NCBI GenBank assembly: GCA_033791445.1
Contig: JASJGS010000121.1
Coordinates: forward strand, 1 to 64,000
Length of the DNA stretch: 64,000 bases
Source: JANTGF01 sp033791445
GTDB lineage: Bacteria; Bacteroidota; Bacteroidia; Bacteroidales; VadinHA17
Direction: 5' to 3'
Shown: positions 8,953 to 18,652 of the stretch, piece after piece
How the letters are laid out: each line of letters starts with the position of its first letter
Position numbering within the stretch: position 1 is the stretch's first letter
Notes under the pieces: model-generated
Database searches by the model: none
The model's input: only the letters and a program-made list of their open reading frames with translations
Told to the model about the DNA's origin: nothing
Made by a program: the position numbers and the translations under genes

Positions 8953-11900
8953 ATGAGCGAACCTCTTTTAAATGCCTTAATGAAGCTATTTGCATTAATC
9001 ATTGATATCAATGAAGATAGTAAAATCTCTATAAAGAAAAAAAAAATTATCCGCTCATTCCTTTCTTACCAGTTAAATTCTGAATTGGTCGAAAAGTATT
9101 TGAAAATATTTGATGAATACATTACTATATTTAATCAGGATAGTATTTTAGGTGATAGTATTCAGGCAAAGAAAAAAACCTCCTTGGCAGCCACAAGGAT
9201 ATTGGGGATTTGCGAAAAAATTAATGCAGAATTAGAACAAAAACAGAAAATATTTTTAATCATTCAATTAATTGAATTTGTTTCCTATAAAAAGAAGGTC
9301 TCTGATCGGGAACTTGATTTCCTATTAACTGTTGCTACCGCTTTTAATATTTCTAAAATTGAATATCAAAATATTCTAAACCTAATTATTCATCCAATTG
9401 AGGAAATCCCATCGAAACCAAATGTCCTTGTTATAAATAGTAATAAACATAACAGTTATCAAAAAATCAAACATGTATACATTGAAAGATTTGATGGTGA
9501 ACTTATATTTCTAAATATTCTCAGCACCAATACATTTATTTTCAGATACCTGGGCGTTGAAGATGTTCAGTTAAACGGACAAAGCATTATCCCGGGACGG
9601 ACATACATCTTCGACTACGGTTCCACTATCCGAAGTGCCAGGATTAAACCGATCTATTACAGTGATGTGATCAGGAAATTCTCAGAAGCCACATTTAAAG
9701 ATAAAATTTCCATAACCGCTGATAAGGTGGAATTCAGGTTTAAGAATAGTGAAAATGGAGTTCAAGAATTGAACCTTCACGAAGAATCAGGAGAATTAAT
9801 AGGAATTATTGGGGGAAGTGGCGTAGGAAAATCAACCCTGTTGAATGTATTAAATGGAAATTTGAAACCTAAAAAGGGGGAGGTTTTAATCAATGGATAT
9901 GACCTGAATAATGATAAGGAAAAAAATAAACTGCAGGGAGTCATTGGATATGTGCCCCAGGAGGATTTACTAATTGAGGACCTCTCTGTATATAAAAATC
10001 TCTTTTTTAATGCCAAACTCTGTTTGAATCAGTTTGGAAAAGATAAAATTGAGAAGACTATAAATAAAACATTAGCAGATTTAGACCTGCAGGATATCAA
10101 AGATCTCAAGGTAGGTAATCCGCTAAATAAAGTTATTAGTGGTGGGCAGCGTAAAAGACTAAATATTGGTCTTGAGTTGATTCGGGAACCCTCTATTCTA
10201 TTCGTAGACGAACCGACATCTGGATTATCATCTATTGATTCAGAAATGGTACTAAATCTGCTTAAAGAACAGACGTATAAAGGGAAATTGGTGATTGTAA
10301 ATATTCATCAACCCTCCTCCGATTTATACAAGATGTTTGATAAGATCATAATTTTGGACAAAGGGGGCTACCAGATATACAACGGGAATCCGGCTGAAGC
10401 ACTGGTATATTTTAAATCCATCAGCAAATATGCGAATGCAACCGAGGACCAATGCACAAAATGCGGGAATTCAAAACCCGAAGAAATTTTACAAATTGTT
10501 GAAGCAAAGATTGTTAATGAATATGGGAAATCAACACGTTTCCGAAAAGTTTCGCCAAAAGAGTGGTTTGTTTTATTTCAAAAGCATCTAGAACAAAAAA
10601 GTCCCGAAGAATTAATAAAAGAAAAAATTCCAGAGAATTATTATAGTATTCCGGGCTTAATTAAACAATCCGGATTATTCTTTGTAAGGGATTTACTATC
10701 AAAATTAGCCAACCGGCAATACATATTAATCAGCCTTTTAGAAGCGCCCCTGCTAGCCTTAATACTGGGGTATTTCACCAAATATATCCATGGGACGAGT
10801 GGGAATCCAAATGCTTATATATTTATGAACAATGAAAACCTCCCTGCTTTTCTCTTCATTAGTGTTATCGTAGCATTGTTTCTAGGTTTAATTATTAGTT
10901 CTGATGAAATAATAAAAGACAGGAAAATTCTAAAAAGGGAATCATTTCTTAATCTTAGCCGATTTAGTTATTTAAATTCAAAGATCTTAATGTTGTTTAT
11001 ACTATCAGCCATTCAAACCATATCGTATGTGCTTATTGGCAATGCAATATTAGATATAAAGGGAATGACCATGAGTTATTGGTTAATTTTATTTACAACC
11101 TCCTGTTTCGCCAATATGCTGGGTTTAAATATCTCATCAGGTTTTAATTCAATAATTATCATTTATATCCTGATTCCCTTCCTTCTAATACCCCAACTTT
11201 TATTTAGCGGTGTTATTGTAAAATTCGACAAACTACATAAGAACCTCACATCCCAGGAATATGTTCCAATAATTGGCGATATGATGACGTCCAGGTGGGC
11301 CTATGAAGCTCTTGCTGTGGAGCAATTTAAAGGCAATAGATTTGAAAAATATTTCTTCGATTTTGATAAAGAAATAAGCGATGCACGATATGTTCAGCTT
11401 TTAATCCAGCAACTTGAGATTAAGGTAAATGATACTGAAAGGCTTATCAAATTAGGGAATAACGCGGACCAAATTCTATACAATCTAAATTTAATAAGGA
11501 ATGAAGTACATTCCTCACAAATACAATATCATTGGCCCTATTTTAGGCAGATTGACAAAATTTCAATTGAGGAATTTGACACTTTGGTGGCTGATGATAT
11601 TTTATATTACTTGGAAAAATTAAAAAGAAAGTCCATCGATAAAGATAAGGAAATGAACAAGCTTAGAGATGAACTATACATTAATATAAAAGAATTAGTA
11701 GGAGGTGATTATGAAATTAGAAAGCTGAAAACTGAATATACTAACAATAAACTTTCCGAGCAATTAGAGAATTTTGGACCTGGGAAAAAAATAATTGAAT
11801 TTGATGGCCATTTTATTAGAAAATTCCAACCAGTATATATGAATCCGACATCCAAGACAGGTAAGGCCCAGTTTTATTCTCCTGTGAAAATAATAGGTAA

Positions 11901-12030
11901 AACCGCCTTCCCTACATTCTGGTTCAATTTGACAATTATCTGGATTACTTCTCTTCTATTATACCTTTTCCTTTATTTTGATCTTTTAAGGAAATTGGTA
12001 TCCTATTTTGAAAATATCAGGTCAAAATAA
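8953..12030 (+). CDS. ABCG-type ABC transporter with TerB-like and FHA-like N-terminal regions
   Basis: This 1025-residue protein joins several parts. Residues 1-150 are helical and resemble TerB/DjlA-type domains (LNALMKLFALIIDINEDSKI, then KKVSDRELDFLLTVATAF). Residues about 160-240 form a beta-rich region like an FHA domain (LNGQSIIPGRTYIFDYGSTI). Residues 245-520 are an ATPase with Walker A (GGSGVGKSTLL), Q loop (YVPQEDLL), signature (ISGGQRKRLNIG) and Walker B (ILFVDEPTSGL). A CTKCGN motif follows, then five membrane segments (about 580-757) and a last one near 990-1015. ATPase before membrane domain is the ABCG/White order. The substrate is unknown. It diverges from the Sia-like genes and ends 28 bases from comM. 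Confidence 0.85.
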   Translation: MSEPLLNALMKLFALIIDINEDSKISIKKKKIIRSFLSYQLNSELVEKYLKIFDEYITIFNQDSILGDSIQAKKKTSLAATRILGICEKINAELEQKQKIFLIIQLIEFVSYKKKVSDRELDFLLTVATAFNISKIEYQNILNLIIHPIEEIPSKPNVLVINSNKHNSYQKIKHVYIERFDGELIFLNILSTNTFIFRYLGVEDVQLNGQSIIPGRTYIFDYGSTIRSARIKPIYYSDVIRKFSEATFKDKISITADKVEFRFKNSENGVQELNLHEESGELIGIIGGSGVGKSTLLNVLNGNLKPKKGEVLINGYDLNNDKEKNKLQGVIGYVPQEDLLIEDLSVYKNLFFNAKLCLNQFGKDKIEKTINKTLADLDLQDIKDLKVGNPLNKVISGGQRKRLNIGLELIREPSILFVDEPTSGLSSIDSEMVLNLLKEQTYKGKLVIVNIHQPSSDLYKMFDKIIILDKGGYQIYNGNPAEALVYFKSISKYANATEDQCTKCGNSKPEEILQIVEAKIVNEYGKSTRFRKVSPKEWFVLFQKHLEQKSPEELIKEKIPENYYSIPGLIKQSGLFFVRDLLSKLANRQYILISLLEAPLLALILGYFTKYIHGTSGNPNAYIFMNNENLPAFLFISVIVALFLGLIISSDEIIKDRKILKRESFLNLSRFSYLNSKILMLFILSAIQTISYVLIGNAILDIKGMTMSYWLILFTTSCFANMLGLNISSGFNSIIIIYILIPFLLIPQLLFSGVIVKFDKLHKNLTSQEYVPIIGDMMTSRWAYEALAVEQFKGNRFEKYFFDFDKEISDARYVQLLIQQLEIKVNDTERLIKLGNNADQILYNLNLIRNEVHSSQIQYHWPYFRQIDKISIEEFDTLVADDILYYLEKLKRKSIDKDKEMNKLRDELYINIKELVGGDYEIRKLKTEYTNNKLSEQLENFGPGKKIIEFDGHFIRKFQPVYMNPTSKTGKAQFYSPVKIIGKTAFPTFWFNLTIIWITSLLLYLFLYFDLLRKLVSYFENIRSK

Positions 12031-12058
12031 AAAACATGTAGGCCCATTCATATATTCA

Positions 12059-13597
12059 CTATCCTGCCCAGCTCTCCCTATCCAGGCTGCGATATTGAAT
12101 GGCTTCTGCTAAATGGTGATTTTGAATTTTCTCACTTTCTTCCAGATCTGCAATGGTCCGCGAGACTTTAAGGATCCTATCATAGGCCCTGGCAGACAAA
12201 CCCAGCTTGTCCATTGCTATTTTTAAGAGTTCCGTTCCCTGTTTATCGATCTCGCAATATTTCCTCAGCATTTTCGATGACATTTGTGCATTGCAGAACA
12301 AGGATTTGTAATCACTAAACCTATTTACCTGGATTTGTCTGGCATCATTCACTCTCTTTCGAATGGCAGCACTGTTTTCTGATTGCCTCGAATCAGACAA
12401 TTTTTCAAAGGGAACAGGTACCACCTCAATATGGATATCAATACGATCGAGTAAAGGCCCGGAAATTTTATTCAGGTATTTTTGTACTATTCCTGGGGAG
12501 CAGACACAATCTTTTTCAGGATGATTGTAAAATCCACAGGGACATGGATTCATAGAGGCAACAAGCATAAAGCTTGCTGGATATTCAACAGTAAATTTGG
12601 CTCTGGAAATGGAAATAACCCTGTCTTCAAGAGGTTGACGTAACACCTCCAATACGGTACGTTTAAACTCGGGAAGTTCATCTAAAAATAAAACACCATT
12701 GTTGGCAAGGGAGATTTCTCCTGGTTGTGGCCAGGTACCTCCTCCGACTAAAGCAACATCTGAGATTGTGTGGTGCGGAGAACGAAATGGTCTTTTTGTT
12801 ATCAAGGAATTTTCTCTTTCAATTTTACCAGCCACAGAATGTATCTTAGTAGTTTCTAAAGCTTCTTCCAAATTCAAGGTAGGGATTATCGTTGATAATC
12901 GCTTGGCCAACATTGTCTTACCTGCACCTGGAGGGCCTATCATAATAACATTATGTCCTCCTGCTGCAGCAATTTCCAGGGCACGATTTACATTTTCCTG
13001 GCCTTTTACATCTTCAAAATCAAACAAATAATTATCTGCCTGTGTTTCAAAAATCTCCTGTACATTAACCCGGGTTTGTTCAATGGAAGTTTTTCCATTC
13101 AAAAAGTCGACCACCTCACGGATGTTATTTGCTCCCAACACCTCCAATCCGTTTACAACGGCTGCCTCTCTGGCATTTTTCTCTGGTAAGATTATCCCTT
13201 TGAAACCTTCCTCTTTCGCTTGAAGAGCAATGGGCAAAACACCCTTAATCGGTTGCAATCCTCCATCAAGCGACAATTCACCCATAATGATATATTCATT
13301 TAGCAAATCAGATTTTACCTGCTCTGATGCAGCCAATATACCAATAGCCAGGGTTAAATCATACGCTGATCCTTCCTTACGAATATCAGCCGGAGCCATA
13401 TTGATAACAATCTGTTTTCCGGGCCATTTTAAATCCTGGCTGCCAAATGCAGAGACCATCCGGTGTTGGCTTTCCCTGACTGCATTATCAGGCAGTCCAA
13501 CCAGGAGAAATCGAATACCTCTGGAAACATTTACTTCAACAGTAACAGTTGATGCATTGATTCCAAAAACAGCACTTCCAAATGTTTTAACGAGCAT
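12059..13597 (-). CDS. comM: YifB/ComM-family Mg-chelatase-like AAA+ ATPase
   Basis: The 512-residue protein has the full family layout: an N-terminal Lon-protease-like ChlI domain (residues 1-180), an AAA+ core with Walker A near residue 220 (GPPGAGKTML) and Walker B (LFLDELPEF), a Cys motif (NPCPCGFYNHPEKDCVCSP), and the C-terminal domain ending in RSLDRESWAG. ComM is a hexameric helicase that drives branch migration of integrating DNA in natural transformation. It lies divergent from the potassium channel gene. Its C-terminus is duplicated as a diverged remnant near 6.0 kb, and the gene is a known integration hotspot for islands in some other bacteria. Confidence 0.95.
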   Translation of the reverse strand: MLVKTFGSAVFGINASTVTVEVNVSRGIRFLLVGLPDNAVRESQHRMVSAFGSQDLKWPGKQIVINMAPADIRKEGSAYDLTLAIGILAASEQVKSDLLNEYIIMGELSLDGGLQPIKGVLPIALQAKEEGFKGIILPEKNAREAAVVNGLEVLGANNIREVVDFLNGKTSIEQTRVNVQEIFETQADNYLFDFEDVKGQENVNRALEIAAAGGHNVIMIGPPGAGKTMLAKRLSTIIPTLNLEEALETTKIHSVAGKIERENSLITKRPFRSPHHTISDVALVGGGTWPQPGEISLANNGVLFLDELPEFKRTVLEVLRQPLEDRVISISRAKFTVEYPASFMLVASMNPCPCGFYNHPEKDCVCSPGIVQKYLNKISGPLLDRIDIHIEVVPVPFEKLSDSRQSENSAAIRKRVNDARQIQVNRFSDYKSLFCNAQMSSKMLRKYCEIDKQGTELLKIAMDKLGLSARAYDRILKVSRTIADLEESEKIQNHHLAEAIQYRSLDRESWAG

Positions 13598-13724
13598 GAA
13601 ACTGATATAAAAAGTAAAGTAATTATTGATTATAATTTACGATGATCAATTCTAAAAGTTTTAAAATTTTGCAATTCTTATTTCTTATTATCTTTATTGT
13701 TCCATTGTAAAATGTTTTTTGCAG

Positions 13725-14537
13725 ATGAAAAAAGCCCAGTTAAAAGAAAAAATCTATAGAATAATTTTTGGTGCAGATACAAAGGCAGGGAAAGATTTCG
13801 ACATTTTTTTACTCTTTCTAATTATCTTTAGTATAATAGCGGTGATACTGGATAGTATTCCGGAAATTCACCTAAAATATGGCAAAGCCCTGTATATTAC
13901 TGAATGGGTGATTACATTCTTTTTTACGGTAGAGTATATTCTCAGGATCTGGGTGGTAAAGCACCCAGCAAAATATATTTTTAGCTTTTACGGGATAATT
14001 GACTTGTTGGCCATCTTGCCTAGTTTTTTAGGCCTTTTCCTATCCGGGGCACATGGACTTATCATTATCAGAGCCTTGCGTCTGCTCAGGATATTTAGAT
14101 TATTTAAATTAACCCGATATACAAGTGAAGCCAATTCATTAATTCTGGCATTAAAAGCAAGCTGGACCAAAATAAGTGTCTTCTTATTTGCTGTAATGAC
14201 TATTGTGATTGTAATAGGCACCCTGATGTACTTAATAGAAGGAGAAGAACATGGTTTTACCAGTATACCCAGAGGCATTTACTGGGCTATTGTAACTCTT
14301 ACTACGGTTGGATATGGGGATATTGCCCCTCAAACCAACTTTGGTCAGTTTGTAGCCAGTTTTGTAATGATTATCGGTTATGGAATCATTGCAGTACCCA
14401 CCGGTATTGTGACTTCGGAGCTGGCAAAAGCTAAAAAACGAACTGTTGTACTAAAACCCTGTCCAAATTGTTTGAAAGAGGAACATGATTCGGATGCTGA
14501 ATATTGCAAGCACTGTGGAGAAACCTTGAAGACTTAA
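13725..14537 (+). CDS. Voltage-gated potassium channel with a C-terminal zinc ribbon
   Basis: A 270-residue six-segment channel. S1-S3 are hydrophobic, S4 is charged in the voltage-sensor pattern (IRALRLLRIFRLFKLTRY), and the pore carries the K+ selectivity filter TLTTVGYGD before S6. After S6 a short linker leads to a zinc-ribbon-like tail (CPNCLKEEHDSDAEYCKHCG), an unusual add-on whose role is unknown; it might bind zinc or a partner. The ATG at 13725 is preferred over the TTG at 13719. A weak promoter-like pair (TTTG at 13668, TATCTTTA at 13689) precedes it in the region shared with comM. Confidence 0.9.
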   Translation: MKKAQLKEKIYRIIFGADTKAGKDFDIFLLFLIIFSIIAVILDSIPEIHLKYGKALYITEWVITFFFTVEYILRIWVVKHPAKYIFSFYGIIDLLAILPSFLGLFLSGAHGLIIIRALRLLRIFRLFKLTRYTSEANSLILALKASWTKISVFLFAVMTIVIVIGTLMYLIEGEEHGFTSIPRGIYWAIVTLTTVGYGDIAPQTNFGQFVASFVMIIGYGIIAVPTGIVTSELAKAKKRTVVLKPCPNCLKEEHDSDAEYCKHCGETLKT

Positions 14538-14596
14538 TATATGCTGTATTTTAAATAGCGTCAGTCCACCATAAAAGAATTATTAATATTATTCGG

Positions 14597-14604
14597 TAAC
14601 TTTG
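14597..14604 (+). promoter_or_regulatory. -7 element (TAACTTTG) of a Bacteroidota promoter
   Basis: TAACTTTG matches the TAnnTTTG consensus. It lies 18 bases before the ATG at 14623, which implies a leader of about a dozen bases and excludes the TTG at 14602 as start. Confidence 0.55.
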
Positions 14605-14622
14605 CCCTATATTCATTGTATC

Positions 14623-14907
14623 ATGTCACATTTACCATCATTTTTTAAGACTGGAGAGCCCAAGCGGTTCAATTTTACTCCAAGATATTACGACGAACAA
14701 AAAGAAGATCTGGACCAAAGGATCAGACAAATTGAATCTGACATGGGTATAGAACATGGGGAAGCCTATGTGCCTCAAATTAGGAAAGGGCAAATGGGAA
14801 ATTATATGAGGAAAAAAAGAAGGGTCCAGAATAAACGAGCTAATATCAGATTGGTGGTAATAATTCTTTTGCTATTGGTAGCAGCCTGGTTCTTTTTTTA
14901 CAGATAA
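14623..14907 (+). CDS. Small C-terminally anchored membrane protein of unknown function
   Basis: The 94-residue protein is charged over residues 1-70 (RYYDEQKEDLDQRIRQIESD, KKRRVQNKRAN) and ends in one hydrophobic segment (LVVIILLLLVAAWFFFYR), so it should be tail-anchored with its N-terminus in the cytoplasm. The start at 14623 is fixed by the promoter element just before it. It sits directly ahead of mutL (84-base gap). Similar small proteins next to mutL are seen in other Bacteroidota, but no function is known to me. Confidence 0.75.
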   Translation: MSHLPSFFKTGEPKRFNFTPRYYDEQKEDLDQRIRQIESDMGIEHGEAYVPQIRKGQMGNYMRKKRRVQNKRANIRLVVIILLLLVAAWFFFYR

Positions 14908-14991
14908 TACAATTTTGGTATAACATATTCAACACCAAAGAATTACTTAATATATTATTTCACCTGAAATTTCAACTTCAATAAAGTTTTT

Positions 14992-16821
14992 ATGGCCGAC
15001 ATTATCCGTTTATTACCCGATTCAGTTGCAAATCAGATTGCTGCCGGAGAGGTAATTCAACGTCCTGCCTCACTCCTGAAGGAGCTTGTTGAAAATTCAG
15101 TTGATTCTGGTAGCACAGACATCCGGATTATTATTAAAGATGCTGGAAAATCAATGATACAGGTTATTGACAATGGATGTGGCATGTCAGATACCGATGC
15201 CCGGATGGCATTTGAAAGACATGCTACTTCAAAAATTAAAAAAGCCGATGATCTGTTTTCAATTCGCACAATGGGTTTCAGGGGAGAGGCACTGGCCTCT
15301 ATTGCTGCTGTAGCCCAAGTAGATGTGCGAACCAGGAGAAAAGAAGATGATCTGGGAACACGATTAAGGATTAATGGTTCAAAAGTTGAAAGCCAGGAGC
15401 CTGATTCCTGCCCGGCTGGAACAAATATTGCTGTCAAAAACTTATTTTTTAATATTCCGGCCCGACGAAGATTCTTAAAAACAAATACAACAGAACTACG
15501 CCATCTGATTATTGAATTCCAAAGAATTGTATTGACTTTACCCCAGGTTTCATTTTCACTCTATCATAACGATTCCGAAATCTATAACCTGCCTGTTGTA
15601 AATTCATTACCGCAAAGGATTTCAGGGATTTATGGAAAAGGTATTGTGCCAAATCTAATACCTGTAAAAACTGAAACCACCATTGTGAAGATCACAGGTT
15701 ACATTGGAAAACCAGAGTTTGCAAGAAAAACTTATGGGGAACAATTTTTTTTTGTGAACAATCGCTATATGCGGCATCCGTATTTTCACAAAGCAATAAC
15801 CGAAGCCTATGAAGAAATACTTCCTCCGGAAACCATTCCTTCTTATTTTATTTATTTTGAGATTGATCCAGCTAATATTGATATAAATATCCATCCCACC
15901 AAGGCTGAAATTAAATTTGAAGATGAAAGGTCGGTTTGGCAAATTTTACATGCCAGCATAAGAGAGGCTCTTGGGAAATTTAATATTGTACCATCACTTG
16001 ATTTTAATACTGAGGGGGCCATAGATATACCGGTTTTGAGAAAAGACACAACTGCTAATACGCCTGAAATAGAGCTAAACAACGAGTATAACCCATTTGA
16101 AGAATCATCATCAAATGCATTCCCAAAAGAGCAATATTCTGACAGGCAGAATCTGAAAAACTGGGAGTTGCTTTACCATGATATGGAATCCTCTAAATCA
16201 GAGAGCTCATCTCCCGGTGAAGAGGAAGGCCCTCAAGGATCTCTTTCTCTGGATAAAACATACCGCAAGTTATTTCAGTTTAAAAATAAGTACATTCTTA
16301 CATCAGTTAAGTCAGGTTTAATGGTCATTGACCAGAAAAGGGCTCATGAAAGAATTTTATACGAGGATTATATAAAATTGCAGCTTTCAGAGGGAGGCAT
16401 TACGCAGCAAAGATTATTTTCTCCCACTATTCAACTTGATCAGGCTGATTATATATTGCTTACTGAAATACTTGATGACTTGAATCTTTTGGGTTTTGAC
16501 ATCCTGGATAAGGGAAATGGAGTAATTGAAATTAATGCTTTCCCAGCTAGCACGAAAATAAAGGAGCCTCAGGAAATGGTTGATTCCATCCTGCAAACAT
16601 ATAAGGACACTCAAACTGATATTAAAAAATCCCAATCTGAGAAATTAACCATCTCCCTGGCAATGGCCTCGGCTATTCCCTACGGGAAAGAGCTCACTCC
16701 AGATGAGATGAGGAACCTTGTAGACCGTCTCTTTGCCTGTACTTCCCCCAACTATTCTCCATCAGGTAAAATTATTCTTACAATAATTGAAATGGATGAG
16801 TTTGAGCAAAAACTTAAGTAA
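14992..16821 (+). CDS. mutL: DNA mismatch repair protein MutL
   Basis: A 609-residue MutL. The N-terminal GHKL ATPase has its motifs (ELVENSVDSGSTDI, DNGCGM, GFRGEALASIAAV), a variable linker spans about 330-420, and the C-terminal dimerisation domain follows. MutL couples mismatch recognition by MutS to strand incision. In endonuclease-type MutL the C-terminal metal motif is DQHA(x)2E(x)4E; here the matching segment near residue 446 reads DQKRAHERILYE, with the metal-site His replaced by Lys. Whether this copy is an active nickase is therefore uncertain. It precedes the rhomboid pair with a 145-base gap. Confidence 0.95.
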   Translation: MADIIRLLPDSVANQIAAGEVIQRPASLLKELVENSVDSGSTDIRIIIKDAGKSMIQVIDNGCGMSDTDARMAFERHATSKIKKADDLFSIRTMGFRGEALASIAAVAQVDVRTRRKEDDLGTRLRINGSKVESQEPDSCPAGTNIAVKNLFFNIPARRRFLKTNTTELRHLIIEFQRIVLTLPQVSFSLYHNDSEIYNLPVVNSLPQRISGIYGKGIVPNLIPVKTETTIVKITGYIGKPEFARKTYGEQFFFVNNRYMRHPYFHKAITEAYEEILPPETIPSYFIYFEIDPANIDINIHPTKAEIKFEDERSVWQILHASIREALGKFNIVPSLDFNTEGAIDIPVLRKDTTANTPEIELNNEYNPFEESSSNAFPKEQYSDRQNLKNWELLYHDMESSKSESSSPGEEEGPQGSLSLDKTYRKLFQFKNKYILTSVKSGLMVIDQKRAHERILYEDYIKLQLSEGGITQQRLFSPTIQLDQADYILLTEILDDLNLLGFDILDKGNGVIEINAFPASTKIKEPQEMVDSILQTYKDTQTDIKKSQSEKLTISLAMASAIPYGKELTPDEMRNLVDRLFACTSPNYSPSGKIILTIIEMDEFEQKLK

Positions 16822-16966
16822 GTAAACCTATGCCATTTTGTCCTGATTATAGTTTTTTAGCATAATATTATTAGTTTGGCGCAAGTATTGTGTTATTTTG
16901 TATTGACTTATATTTAGTAAATCTGCCTCTTTACGGTAGTGCATTTTCTAACTAATATCTTTTTAA

Positions 16967-17710
16967 GTGAATAATTTCGTTTCAACATTCAAAAGTACTC
17001 CTCCGGTTGTTAAAAATCTGATTATTTTAAATGTTCTATTATACCTTGCAACTTTTGTCCTAGGTCGTACATTTGGAATCGACCTGACTCAAAAGCTTGC
17101 CTTGTATTATCCGGCTTCAGAACTGTTCAAACCATACCAGTTTATTAGCCATATGTTTATGCATGGTAGTACATGGCATCTCTTATTTAATATGTATGCC
17201 CTGTGGATGTTCGGTAGGATGCTTGAAACCACATGGGGAAGTAAACGTTTTTTTATCTATTATTTCTTTACGGGCCTTGGAGCAGCTGCCTTGCATACAT
17301 TTGTACAATGGATTGAGGTAAGCTCCCTAAAATCTCAATTAACACCAGAGCAAATTCAAATGGTATATCAGCAGGGGTATGAAGCTTTAAGCCAGGGCAG
17401 GAACTTTGTTGATCCAATAATGGGTAAATTAAATTATATTTTCAATATCCCAACCATTGGTGCTTCAGGTGCTGTATTTGGCGTATTATTGGGATTTGGA
17501 ATGCTATTTCCAAATACACAACTGATGCTGCTTTTCCCTCCTATTCCTATTAAAGCAAAATATTTTGTAATTATTTACGGTATTCTTGAATTAGTCCTTG
17601 CTTTTACACAACCAGGCAGTAATATTGCTCATTTTGCCCATTTGGGTGGTATGATTTTTGGTTTTATCCTAATTAAATTCTGGCAAAAAGACAGGAAAAA
17701 CTTTTATTAG
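16967..17710 (+). CDS. Rhomboid-family intramembrane serine protease
   Basis: A 247-residue multi-pass protein that should cleave transmembrane substrates within the membrane. Visible signatures are the HGSTWHLLFNMYALWMFG helix 2 motif, the catalytic GASGAVFG (Ser167) and the catalytic His in HFAHLGG (His225). A polar insertion of about 45 residues (residues about 120-160, including TPEQIQMVYQQGYEALSQG) separates helices and is longer than in minimal rhomboids. The start is a GTG; no suitable ATG is near. It is followed after three bases by a second rhomboid gene, so the two are co-transcribed and might act together. Confidence 0.9.
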   Translation: MNNFVSTFKSTPPVVKNLIILNVLLYLATFVLGRTFGIDLTQKLALYYPASELFKPYQFISHMFMHGSTWHLLFNMYALWMFGRMLETTWGSKRFFIYYFFTGLGAAALHTFVQWIEVSSLKSQLTPEQIQMVYQQGYEALSQGRNFVDPIMGKLNYIFNIPTIGASGAVFGVLLGFGMLFPNTQLMLLFPPIPIKAKYFVIIYGILELVLAFTQPGSNIAHFAHLGGMIFGFILIKFWQKDRKNFY

Positions 17711-17713
17711 AAA

Positions 17714-18604
17714 ATGAATTTAGTTGAAGAAATAAAAGCATCATTTAAAAAGGGGAGTTCGCTCACAAAGCTCATATACATAAACCTTGGAGTATTTTTA
17801 GGTATAAAAATCCTGGAGGTTTTATTATTCCTGCTAAACCTGACCTCAACGAATTTTATTCTGATAAGCTGGTTGGCAGTACCTGCTTATCTTCCTGATC
17901 TGGCCACACATTTCTGGACCCCCATTACCTATATGTTTCTTCATGAAGGATTTATTCATGTATTATTTAACATGTTATGGTTGTATTGGTTTGGAACCAT
18001 TTTTCTTGAATATTTTGATCAGAAAAAACTAGTTACTGTTTACCTGTTGGGTGGGCTTGCAGGAGCTTTTTTATATATAGTATCGTTTAATGTGTTTCCT
18101 GTATTCGCCGACGTATTACCCCGGTCAATAGCATTGGGAGCCTCAGCTTCTGTTATGGCCATAGTTATTGGTGTTGCAGCGTATGTACCCAACTATGTGG
18201 CTAGATTAATCCTCATTGGACCTGTTAAGATTAAATACATTGCTATTGCGGCATTGGTATTCACTTCAATACTCGATTTTTCAACAAATACAGGTGGTAA
18301 GATTGCTCATCTTGGAGGGGCTGCTTTTGGGTTTCTTTATGTGACACAATATAAAAAAGGGAAAGACATCGGAAAATGGTTTGATCAAATTATGGACAGC
18401 ATCTTCAGCTTTTTCAAGCCAAGGAAGAAAATGAAAGTAAGCTATAAAAAACCTCCAAAAGATGATAAAGAGTACAATAAGCATAAAGCCCATCAGCAGG
18501 AGGATGTGAATAGAATTTTAGACAAAATCTCTAAAGCTGGGTATGATAGCCTCAGTAAGAAAGAAAAAGAAATTCTTTTTAAGATGAGTGATAAAAACAA
18601 ATGA
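17714..18604 (+). CDS. Second rhomboid-family protein with a basic cytoplasmic tail
   Basis: The 296-residue protein has the rhomboid core (HEGFIHVLFNMLWLYWFG, putative catalytic Ser144 in GASASV, His199 in IAHLGGAAFG). The usual GxSG is GASA here, so the nucleophile is kept but the following Gly is replaced. After the last membrane segment a Lys-rich tail of about 80 residues (FFKPRKKMKVSYKKPPKDD, then RILDKISKAGYDSLSKKEKE) resembles the C-terminal segment found on Bacteroidota rhomboids (DUF6576). It is directly behind the first rhomboid gene and ahead of the EEP-family gene. Confidence 0.88.
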   Translation: MNLVEEIKASFKKGSSLTKLIYINLGVFLGIKILEVLLFLLNLTSTNFILISWLAVPAYLPDLATHFWTPITYMFLHEGFIHVLFNMLWLYWFGTIFLEYFDQKKLVTVYLLGGLAGAFLYIVSFNVFPVFADVLPRSIALGASASVMAIVIGVAAYVPNYVARLILIGPVKIKYIAIAALVFTSILDFSTNTGGKIAHLGGAAFGFLYVTQYKKGKDIGKWFDQIMDSIFSFFKPRKKMKVSYKKPPKDDKEYNKHKAHQQEDVNRILDKISKAGYDSLSKKEKEILFKMSDKNK

Positions 18605-18652
18605 TGATAATTCACGTAAGATCTAGTTAAGTATATTTTACAAACCTTTCAT

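Noticed and set aside
14602..14622. Longer start (TTG) for the small membrane protein before mutL
   Set aside because: It overlaps the TAACTTTG promoter element, so it cannot be part of the transcript.
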